From: Actinopolymorpha sp. NPDC004070
Lineage (GTDB): Bacteria; Actinomycetota; Actinomycetes; Propionibacteriales; Actinopolymorphaceae
Length of the DNA stretch: 47,312 bases
Assembly: GCF_040610475.1 (NCBI RefSeq)
Contig: NZ_JBEXMJ010000024.1
Location: 1-47,312, forward strand
Reading direction: 5' to 3'
Part shown: positions 19,970 to 28,300 of the stretch, one piece after another
Position numbering within the stretch: the first letter of the stretch is position 1
How the letters are laid out: every line of letters starts with the position of its first letter
Position numbers and translations under genes: made by a program
The notes under the pieces: model-generated
The model's database searches: none
Seen by the model: the letters and a program-made list of their open reading frames with translations, nothing else
Told to the model about the DNA's origin: nothing

Positions 19970-21769
19970 ATGGCAGCAGATGAAAAGCTCGAGGCGAGCC
20001 TGACGGTGAGGCCGGAACGCGGTCCGGGCTCGTCCCGACGGCAGTTCGTCACCCGGGCGGTCGGCGTGGGGTTGTCGGCGGCAGCCGCGGGCCCGGTGCT
20101 CGCCGCGTGCAGCAGCGGCGGCGACAAGTCCAAGGACGCCGTCGCGAAGGACCCGTTGGCCGCCAAGGGCGGACCGAAGACCACGCCGATCTCCGACGTC
20201 ATCTACCCAGAGGGCTATGTCGGCCCGCGGGCGTCGAAGAAGGCCGTGCTGGTCAAGGAGAAGGTGACCCTGCGCGTCGTCGTGCCGCAGAACGTCTCCG
20301 TCGGCAACTGGGCCAAGAACGACTTCACCAAGTGGTACGAGAAGACCACCAACGTGGCCATCAAGTGGCAGGTGGTGGCCGGCGGGGACGACGCGATGAC
20401 CAAGGTCAACGCGATGATCGCCTCCGGGGACATTCCCGACGTGTTCATGAACATCAACTTCACCAACGCCCAGCAGCTGCTCTACGGCTCGCAGGGGCTG
20501 TTCGTCCCGCTGAACAAGCTGATCGACGAGTACACCGTCGAGACCAAGCGGATCTTCAAGGACTACCCGGACGCCAAGAACCTCCTCACCTCCACCGACG
20601 GCAACATCTACTCGATGCCGTACGTCAACGACTGCTTCCACTGCAACTGCGGCAACCAGCGGATGTGGATCTACAAGCCGTGGCTCGACAAGCTCGGCAT
20701 GGACATGCCGACGACGCTGGAGGAGTTCGAGGCGGTCCTGAAGGCGTTCAAGGACAAGGACCCCAACGGCAACGGCAAGCGCGACGAGGTGCCGTTGATG
20801 TCCAGCAAGGACGACGCGCTGGACACCTACTTCATGAGTGCGTTCATGTACAACCCGGGTGAGCCCTGGCTGGTGCTGAACAACGGCAAGGTCGACGTGA
20901 CCTTCAACAAGCCGCAGTGGCGCGAGGGTCTGCGCTACATGAACAAGCTGTACAAGCAGGGCCTGCTCGCGCGGCAGTCGTTCACCCAGGACGGCGACCA
21001 GCTGCGCCGCGTCGGGGACCACAAGGGCGACCCGATCCTCGGGGCGACCAGAACGTGGTACTGGGGCAGCTTCGCGACGCTGAACGACGACGACCCCAAG
21101 GCGCGCTGGCGCGACTACGTGGCCGTTCCCGTCCCGAAGGGACCGGACGGCAAGGCGTACCCGACGTGGAACTACTACGGCGCGGTCACCGGTGGCGCGT
21201 TCGTCGTCACCAAGGCGTGCAAGAACCCCGCCGTCGCGGTGCAGTGGGCCGACGGGCAGTACGAGCTGGAGGCCATCATGCGGGCCTACAGCGGCGACCT
21301 CGACAAGGGCTGGCGCTGGGCGAAGAAGGGCGAGGTCGGCATCAACGGCAAGCAGGCCGTGTGGACCACGCTCGGCACCTGGCCGCCGCCGGACGGGCAG
21401 TGGTGGGGCCAGCTGGGCCTGGGTTACCGCTCCAACGACTACCGTCTCGGCGAGGTGGCCGACCCGAAGAACCCGACGTTCGAGAAGCCGCTGTACGAGG
21501 AGAGCAAGCAGGCCTACTACGCGGACAGGGTCGACAAGTCGGTCCAGCTTCCGCCGCTGTACCTCGACGAGGAACAGGCCGCGCAGACGGGCGAGCTGAG
21601 CCTCACCCTCTCCAACTACGTCAAGCAGTCCCTGTCGAAGTTCGTACTCGGTCAGTGGAACGTCGACGACGACGCCGCGTGGAAGAACTACACCTCGACA
21701 CTCGAGCGAATGGGGACCCCGCAGTACGTCGACATCAACCAGAAGGCGTACGAGGCGAAGTACAAGTAG
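19970..21769 (+). CDS. Extracellular sugar-binding lipoprotein (LipO/YtcQ-type), Tat-dependent
   Basis: This 599-residue binding protein begins with a twin-arginine motif (SRRQF) and a lipobox LAAC (followed by SSGG), so it should be exported by Tat and lipid-anchored. It belongs to the large (over 500 aa) substrate-binding proteins for oligosaccharides. A calcium-binding, EF-hand-like loop, DKDPNGNGKRDE, matches that seen in this family and in alginate-binding AlgQ proteins. GDIPDVFMN and the aromatic-rich WPPPDGQWWGQLGLGY are consistent with sugar binding. ATG 19970 follows AGAGGAG. The long open frame upstream (from 19784) has no signal-peptide character. The permease genes follow after a stem-loop. 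Confidence 0.9.
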   Translation: MAADEKLEASLTVRPERGPGSSRRQFVTRAVGVGLSAAAAGPVLAACSSGGDKSKDAVAKDPLAAKGGPKTTPISDVIYPEGYVGPRASKKAVLVKEKVTLRVVVPQNVSVGNWAKNDFTKWYEKTTNVAIKWQVVAGGDDAMTKVNAMIASGDIPDVFMNINFTNAQQLLYGSQGLFVPLNKLIDEYTVETKRIFKDYPDAKNLLTSTDGNIYSMPYVNDCFHCNCGNQRMWIYKPWLDKLGMDMPTTLEEFEAVLKAFKDKDPNGNGKRDEVPLMSSKDDALDTYFMSAFMYNPGEPWLVLNNGKVDVTFNKPQWREGLRYMNKLYKQGLLARQSFTQDGDQLRRVGDHKGDPILGATRTWYWGSFATLNDDDPKARWRDYVAVPVPKGPDGKAYPTWNYYGAVTGGAFVVTKACKNPAVAVQWADGQYELEAIMRAYSGDLDKGWRWAKKGEVGINGKQAVWTTLGTWPPPDGQWWGQLGLGYRSNDYRLGEVADPKNPTFEKPLYEESKQAYYADRVDKSVQLPPLYLDEEQAAQTGELSLTLSNYVKQSLSKFVLGQWNVDDDAAWKNYTSTLERMGTPQYVDINQKAYEAKYK

Positions 21770-21799
21770 GCCGCGCTTCGGCCCGACCCGGAACTCGGT

Positions 21800-21838
21800 G
21801 CGGGCGGGTCGCCGGTGTGCCCCCGGTGACCCGCCCGC
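21800..21838 (+). other. Stem-loop between binding-protein and permease genes
   Basis: Arms 21800-21810 (GCGGGCGGGTC) and 21828-21838 are perfectly complementary (11 bp), with a further CCGG/CCGG pairing inside the loop. It lies 30 bases after the binding-protein stop and 50 before the permease start. Such elements often protect the upstream mRNA or partly terminate, giving more binding protein than permease. This role is inferred. Confidence 0.6.
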
Positions 21839-21887
21839 TCCGACCGGCCCACGAACGACCGGTCTTCGAACGAGGAGGAGAGTGAGC

Positions 21888-22784
21888 ATGGCGGTGACGG
21901 CACTGAAGGAGACCCGGTCCGACCGGATCTTCAACGTCTGCAACATCGCCGTCCTGGGGTTGTTCCTTGTGGCCGTGCTGTACCCGCTGGTGTACATCCT
22001 CAGCGCGTCGTTCAGCTCGGCCCAGGCGATCAGCTCCGGGCAGGTGTGGTTGTGGCCGGTGGACTTCAACCTCGAGGGATACAAGGCGATCTTCGAGTAC
22101 AAGTCGATCGTCACCGGTTTCCTCAACTCGGTCTTCTACGCGGTGGTCGGCACGCTGATCAACGTGACCATGACGCTGCTGGCGGCCTACCCGTTGTCGC
22201 GGCGGGATCTCTACGGCCGCAACGGCTTCATGTTCCTGTTCGTGTTCACCATGCTGTTCAGCGGCGGCATGATCCCGACCTACCTCGTCGTGCACCAGCT
22301 GGGACTGCTCAACACCCGCTGGGCGCTGATCCTGCCGACCGCGATGGCGGTGTGGAACATGATCATCACCCGGACCTACTACCAGGTGACGATTCCGCAC
22401 GAGCTACTGGAGGCGGCCCGCATCGACGGGTGCGACGACTTCAAGTTCTTCACCCGGATCGTGCTGCCGCTGTCCAAGCCGATCATCGCGGTCAACGCGC
22501 TCCTCTACGCGGTGGGGCACTGGAACCAGTTCTTCAACGCCCTCATCTACCTCACCGACGAGTCGTTGTTCCCGCTGCAGCTGGTGTTGCGCGAGATCCT
22601 GGTCAAGAACTCCATCGATCCGTCCCAGATCCAGGACGCCGCGGAGCTGATGCGGGTCCAGGAGCTGCGGGACCTGCTGAAGTACTCGTTGATCGTGATC
22701 GCCAGCGTCCCGCCGCTGCTGGCGTATCCGTTCGTCCAGCGGCACTTCGTCAAGGGCGTCATGATCGGCTCGCTCAAGGGCTGA
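21888..22784 (+). CDS. Carbohydrate ABC transporter permease (YtcP/LplC-type)
   Basis: This 298-residue integral membrane protein has about six hydrophobic segments and the permease EAA loop that contacts the ATPase (HELLEAARIDGCDDFKFFTRIVLPLSKP). GGMIPTYLVVHQLGLLNTRWALILP is typical of YtcP-like permeases paired with large LipO-type binding proteins. The start is ATG 21888 with GAGGAGGAG upstream. It imports, with its partner, an oligosaccharide across the cytoplasmic membrane. The gene order, YtcP-type before LplB-type, is the reverse of the commonest arrangement. Confidence 0.93.
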   Translation: MAVTALKETRSDRIFNVCNIAVLGLFLVAVLYPLVYILSASFSSAQAISSGQVWLWPVDFNLEGYKAIFEYKSIVTGFLNSVFYAVVGTLINVTMTLLAAYPLSRRDLYGRNGFMFLFVFTMLFSGGMIPTYLVVHQLGLLNTRWALILPTAMAVWNMIITRTYYQVTIPHELLEAARIDGCDDFKFFTRIVLPLSKPIIAVNALLYAVGHWNQFFNALIYLTDESLFPLQLVLREILVKNSIDPSQIQDAAELMRVQELRDLLKYSLIVIASVPPLLAYPFVQRHFVKGVMIGSLKG

Positions 22785-22815
22785 GCGGTCTCCAGCAAAC
22801 GGACGGGAGTACGAC

Positions 22816-23808
22816 GTGACTGACACACTTACCGACCGCCGGGAGATCGCGGAGTCCGGACCGGGCGGGCCGAGGCGGATCGACCGGCGGTCGCGCTGGG
22901 GGATGACCGCCCGGCGGATCGGGCACGGCTGGCAGCTCTACCTGATGCTGTTGCTGCCGGTCGTCTACATCATCATCTTCCAGTACTGGCCGATGTACGG
23001 CGTGCAGATCGCCTTCCGCAACTACAACGTCGTCCAGGGCATCACCGGCAGCCCGTGGGTCGGGTTCGACAACTTCACCCGCTTCATCGAGTCCTACCAG
23101 TTCTGGCCGGTGATCCGGAACACCATCGTCCTGCAGGCCTACGAGCTGGTGGCGACGTTCCCGTTGCCGATCGTGCTGGCGCTCGCCCTCAACTACGTGC
23201 GGGTCCGGTGGTTCCAGCGCACGGTGCAGATGGTGACGTACGCACCGCACTTCATCTCCACCGTGGTGATCGTGGGCATGCTGTTCGTGCTGCTGGACCC
23301 GCGGATCGGCATGGTCAACAACCTGCTCGGGCTGTTCGGGATCTCACCGACCGACTTCATGGGCGACCCCGGCCTGTTCAGGCACATCTACGTCTGGTCG
23401 GGGGTGTGGCAGAGCCTCGGCTTCTCCGCGATCATCTACCTCGCTGCGCTGGCCGGCATCGACCCCGAGCTGCACGAGGCCGCGATCGTGGACGGTGCGA
23501 CGAAGCTCAAGCGCATCTGGCACATCGACCTGCCCGGCATCGCGCCGATCGCGGTGATCCTGCTGATCCTCAACATCGGCTCGATCCTGAGCATCGGGTT
23601 CGAGAAGGTGCTGCTGATGCAGAACAACCTCAACCTGTCCACCTCCGAGGTGATCGACACCTACGTCTACAAGGTCGGCCTGGCCTCCGACGTGCCGCTG
23701 TTCTCCTACGCGGCGGCGATCGGGCTGTTCCGTTCGGTGGTCGGACTGGTGCTCTTGATCGCCGCCAACCAGCTCGCCCGCAGGTTCGCGAAGTCCAGCC
23801 TGTGGTGA
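22816..23808 (+). CDS. Carbohydrate ABC transporter permease (LplB-type)
   Basis: This 330-residue permease starts at GTG 22816 after GGACGGGAG. A hydrophilic N-terminal tail is followed by six hydrophobic segments, including YLMLLLPVVYIIIFQYWPMYG, which is characteristic of LplB proteins. The EAA loop reads ELHEAAIVDGATKLKRIWHIDLPGI. It forms the heterodimeric channel with the upstream permease. No ATP-binding gene follows; the next gene is gadB beyond a terminator. In actinobacteria such systems commonly use a shared MsiK-type ATPase encoded elsewhere. Confidence 0.93.
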   Translation: MTDTLTDRREIAESGPGGPRRIDRRSRWGMTARRIGHGWQLYLMLLLPVVYIIIFQYWPMYGVQIAFRNYNVVQGITGSPWVGFDNFTRFIESYQFWPVIRNTIVLQAYELVATFPLPIVLALALNYVRVRWFQRTVQMVTYAPHFISTVVIVGMLFVLLDPRIGMVNNLLGLFGISPTDFMGDPGLFRHIYVWSGVWQSLGFSAIIYLAALAGIDPELHEAAIVDGATKLKRIWHIDLPGIAPIAVILLILNIGSILSIGFEKVLLMQNNLNLSTSEVIDTYVYKVGLASDVPLFSYAAAIGLFRSVVGLVLLIAANQLARRFAKSSLW

Positions 23809-23897
23809 GCCGCGCCGGCGGGTAGGTGAGCCCGGCGGTCGCCCGACGTTGCGGCCACACCGGCCGGAGGTCCCGTACGGGCGGACGTTGTGCCCCC

Positions 23898-23928
23898 GCC
23901 AGGGTGGCCACGAGGTGGTCACCCTGGC
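23898..23928 (+). terminator. Strong hairpin ending the ABC transporter operon
   Basis: Arms 23898-23911 (GCCAGGGTGGCCAC) and 23915-23928 (GTGGTCACCCTGGC) form a 14-bp stem with one G-U pair and a three-base loop. It lies between the last permease gene and gadB, supporting separate transcription units. Confidence 0.65.
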
Positions 23929-23980
23929 CGGAAGTCCACGCTCCGGCGTGAAGGAGTGGCCGGCTGGGCATGAGGATGGC

Positions 23981-25375
23981 ATGCGCTATCGCCGTACCTC
24001 GCGCCGGTTGCCGGACGAGGTGGCCGTCAACCCTCTCTTTGCACGACTGGGTGAGCGGCGGGTGCCGCGCTACTCCCTCGGCACCGACGAGATGCTGCCG
24101 GAGACCGCGTACCAGCTGATCCACGACGAGATCATGCTGGACGGAAACACCCGGCAGAACCTCGCGACGTTCGTGACCACCTGGATGGAGCGCGAGGCCG
24201 GCGAGCTCTACGCCGAGGCGGCGGACAAGAACCTCGTCGACAAGGACGAGTACCCCATCACCGCGGAGATCGAGAACCGCTGCGTCCACATCATCGCCAA
24301 CCTCTGGCACGCTCCGGACAGCCACGCGGCGCTGGGCACCTCCACCGTGGGATCGTCGGAGGCGTCCATGCTGGGTGGGCTGGCGCTCAAGCGGCGCTGG
24401 CAGCGGGCCCGCAGTGCCGAGGGCAAGCCGGCCGACCGGCCGAACATCGTGTTCAGTTCGGCCGTGCAGGTGGTGTGGGAGAAGTTCGCCAACTACTGGG
24501 AGGTGGAGCCGAGGTACGTACCGGTCACCGCCGACCGGCCGAGCCTCACCCCCGAGGGCGTGCTCGACGCCGTGGACGAGAACACCATCGGCGTGGTGGC
24601 CATCCTCGGGGTCACCTACACCGGGGCGTACGAACCGGTGGCCGACATCGCGGCCGCGCTCGACGACCTGCACGAACGCACCGGGCACGACGTGCCCGTG
24701 CACGTGGACGCCGCCTCCGGCGGGTTCGTGGCGCCGTTCCTGCATCCCACGCTGCGGTGGGACTTCCGGCTCAACCGGGTGCACTCCATCAACGCCTCCG
24801 GCCACAAGTACGGCCTGGTCTATCCCGGCGTGGGCTGGGCGGTGTGGCGGACGAAGGAGTTCGTGCCGGAGGAGCTGGTGTTCAAGGTGGCCTACCTGGG
24901 CGGGGAGGAGAGCACCTTCAACCTGAACTTCTCCCGGCCAGGCTCGCAGGTGCTGCTGCAGTACTACAACTTCCTGCGACTGGGCCGGCGCGGTTTCACC
25001 CGGGTGCAGGAGGCCAGCCGCGACGTCGCCGGGATCATCGCACACGGGATCGCCGCGATGAAGGCGTTCGACGTGATGTCGCCGGGTACGGACCTGCCGG
25101 TGGTGTGCTGGCGGCTGACCGACGGCCACACCGGCAACTGGGACCTGTACGACCTGTCCAACCGGCTGCGCTCCCGCGGCTGGATGGTGCCCGCGTACCC
25201 GCTGCCGAAGGACTGCGAGGACGTGGTGGTGATGCGGGTCGTCGTACGCAACGGCCTGTCCGCCGACCTCGCCAGTCGGTTGCTGGACGACATCGCCGAC
25301 GCGGTGGAGTTCCTGGACCGCCTGCCCGAGCGGCTGCCGTCCGAGGGCCGGTCGACGTCCTCCTTCCACCACTGA
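23981..25375 (+). CDS. gadB: Glutamate decarboxylase
   Basis: This 464-residue PLP enzyme converts glutamate to GABA and CO2, using up a cytosolic proton. The key motifs are TSTVGSSEASMLGGLA, HVDAASGGF and SINASGHKYG, with the PLP lysine at residue 276, the same number as in E. coli GadB. The C-terminus ends SSFHH, comparable to the SFKHT tail of E. coli GadB, whose penultimate His shuts the active site at neutral pH. A pH-gated enzyme is therefore plausible. ATG 23981 gives the family length; a longer frame from 23849 adds only non-conserved residues. No GadC antiporter is adjacent. The P-type ATPase gene starts nine bases after its stop, so they form one operon. Confidence 0.94.
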   Translation: MRYRRTSRRLPDEVAVNPLFARLGERRVPRYSLGTDEMLPETAYQLIHDEIMLDGNTRQNLATFVTTWMEREAGELYAEAADKNLVDKDEYPITAEIENRCVHIIANLWHAPDSHAALGTSTVGSSEASMLGGLALKRRWQRARSAEGKPADRPNIVFSSAVQVVWEKFANYWEVEPRYVPVTADRPSLTPEGVLDAVDENTIGVVAILGVTYTGAYEPVADIAAALDDLHERTGHDVPVHVDAASGGFVAPFLHPTLRWDFRLNRVHSINASGHKYGLVYPGVGWAVWRTKEFVPEELVFKVAYLGGEESTFNLNFSRPGSQVLLQYYNFLRLGRRGFTRVQEASRDVAGIIAHGIAAMKAFDVMSPGTDLPVVCWRLTDGHTGNWDLYDLSNRLRSRGWMVPAYPLPKDCEDVVVMRVVVRNGLSADLASRLLDDIADAVEFLDRLPERLPSEGRSTSSFHH

Positions 25376-25384
25376 GCGCAGGCG

Positions 25385-28300
25385 ATGTCCCTGCCCGTGT
25401 CTCTGCGGACGTCCCTGCCTGTGGTCGGCCGGCTGGTGTCCGGAACCCTGTCGCCCGGATCCTGGCCGCGCCGGGGCCGGACCACCCGCAGATGGTGGGC
25501 GGGCAACGGCCGGGCGCATGTCGAGGTACGCGGGGTCGAGCGGCCCGGCAGTGGGCACCTGGCCGAGGAGTTCGAGCACGCGGTGCGGGCGTTGCCCGGC
25601 GTACACCGGGCTTGGGTGAACGCGGTGCTGGGCCGGGTCGTCGTGGAGTACGACAGGAACGACGACGCTGACGGTGACGGCGCGCAGCCCGAGGTGCAGG
25701 CCGAGGTCCTGGCCGAGGTCATGGACGCTCTCGCCACCGTGGAGCGACGGCACCGGCTGGCCGGCGAACCGTTCCCGCAGCGCCCGGACCATCCCGGCGA
25801 CGTGGAGCCACGCCAGTGGCAGCTGCTCGCGTTCGGCGCGGACGTCGCCGCGCTCGGCTTCAGCGTCGCCGGCCGGGCGCTGCGGATCGCCCGGCTGCCC
25901 GCGGAGGTGCCCACCTTCGTCAGCCTGATCGACTCCACGCCGCGACTGCGCCGAGAGTGGGAACGCCTTCTGGGCCGGGCCGCCGCCGACCTCACGCTGG
26001 CCGCCGGGAACGCGATCGCGCAGGGTCTCGCCCAGGGGCCCCTCGGACTGCTCGTCGACGCCGCCCAACGGCTCGCCCTGGCCGACGAGGCCGGACGGCG
26101 CCGGCAGGTGTGGGCCGGTCGCGAGGCGGAGCTGAGCGCGGCCGACGACGGGCAGCGGACGCCGCCGTTGTCGTTGCCGCCGCGGCCGGGCCCGCTGCCA
26201 CCGGGGCCGGTGGAACGACTGGCCGACGTTGCCGGGCTGGCATCTGTGGTGGGTGCCGGCGCGACCATGCTGGCCACCCGGGACCCGCGGCGCACGATCG
26301 CCCTGGTCGGCGCGGGCATTCCCAAGGCGGGGCACGTGGCCCGGGAGGCGTTCGCCACCGGTGTCAACCGGGCGTTGGCAGCGCGGGGGACGCTGTGCCT
26401 GGACCCGGAGGCGTTGCGCCGGCTGGACCGGGTGGACACGGTGGTGCTGGACGCGGCGATCCTGCGTACCGAAGGGTTCGTCCTCGGCCCGCTGACGGTG
26501 TGCGCTTCGGACCCGGTCGAGTCCGGCGACGGGCACCATCCCGACGGCACCGGTCCGGCTGCCGAGGCCCGGCTGCGGTTGCGTGCCGAGACCCTGTTCG
26601 ACCCCGCCCTGCCGAAGTCCGTGCACCGGCGGGGCGAGTGGATGCTCGCCCCGCTGACCGAGCTGGCCCACCGGCCGGGTTCGGTTCCGGCGGTGGCACG
26701 GGCGGCGGCGCGCCGGCTGGCCGGCCAGGGTGCGGTGGCGCTGGGGCTGGCGCGAGCGGGGGAGCTGGTCGCGGTGCTGGCGGCGGAGCCGGAGTTCGCG
26801 CCGCTGGCCGACGCCCTGGCGGCGGCCGCCGGCGGCGCGGGTGAGGTGATGATCGCCGGGCGGGGGAGCGGCGTGGCCGATCGGCTCGATGTCGAGAAGG
26901 TCCTGCCGGCGGGGAACCGGCTGCCCGGCGCGGTCCGCGCGCTGCAGGCCGAGGGCCGGGTGGTGGCACTGGTGTCGGCCGGGCCCGGCGCGGCGCTCGC
27001 GACCGCCGACTGTGGCATCGGCGTACCGCTGCCCGGGCACCGGCCGCCGTGGGGCGCCCACCTGCTGAGCGGACCGGGGCTGTCGGACGCCTGTCTGCTG
27101 CTCGACGCGGCGGCCGCGGCGAAAACGGTGTCCCGGCGCGGTGCGGCGCTGGCCGGGTACGGCTCGGTCACCGGCGCCCTGCTCGCCGCGCTCGGGCCCG
27201 CCCGCGGTGCCACCGAACGCGCCCTGATCGGCGTCAACGTGGCCGCGGCGGCGGGCTTCGTCTCCGGCACGTGGTCCGCCGCCGCGCTGGCCCACCGGCC
27301 CGAGCCGGTACGCACCGACCGGAACCACTGGCACGCACTGGACGCCACGGCCGCACTGCGGCGCCTGCGCAGCACACCTCGTGGGCTCACCGAGCACGAG
27401 GCCGCCGCCCGGCTCCCGGCCACGTCGGCGGACGGCGACGAGCACCCCGCGAACCTCCTCGGTGCCAGCCTGGGGGAGCTGGCGAACCCGCTCACCCCGA
27501 CTCTCGCGGCCGGGGCCGGGGTCGCCGCCGCCAGCGGTTCGGTGTCCGACGCGGCGCTGATCGGCGTGGCGATGGGGGTGAACGCCGTCATCGGCGGCAT
27601 GCAGCGGGTGGGTGCCGACCGGGCGGCACGCCGGTTGGCCGACACCAGCGCGGCCCGGGTGCGGGTGCGGCGCGACGGCCACGAGGTGGAGGTGCTCGCC
27701 GACCAGTTGGTGCCCGGCGACGTTGTGGTCCTGCGTGCCGGTGACGCCGTACCCGCCGACGCGCGCATCCTCACCGAACGCGCGCTGGAGACCGACGAGT
27801 CCAGCCTCACCGGTGAGTCGCAGCTGGTCGGCAAGACGGCCGAGCCGTGCGCCGCCGCGGACGTCGCCGATCGCTCCAGCATGGTGTACGACGGGACGGT
27901 GGTGGCCGCCGGTCGTACGTCCGCGGTGGTCGTCGCGACCGGCGCGGAGACCGAGGTCGGCCGGGGAACCCGCGCGATGGCTGCCCACCGGCCGAGCGGC
28001 GGTGGAGTGCAGGAACGCCTGAACCGCCTTGTGCGGTTGACCGTTCCGGTGTCGCTGGGCAGCGGCGTCGCGCTCGTCGGTGTGGGCCTGCTGCGCGGGC
28101 GCAGGCCGCGCGACACCCTCGGCACGGCGGTGAGCCTGGCGGTGGCGTCCGTACCGGAAGGGCTTCCGGTGGTGGCGACGGTGGCGCAACTGGCGTCCGC
28201 GCGCCGGTTGTCCGCCCGGAACGCGCTGGTGCGCAACCCGCCGACGGTGGAGACGCTCGGCCGGGTGACGACCCTGCTGATGGACAAGACGGGAACGCTC

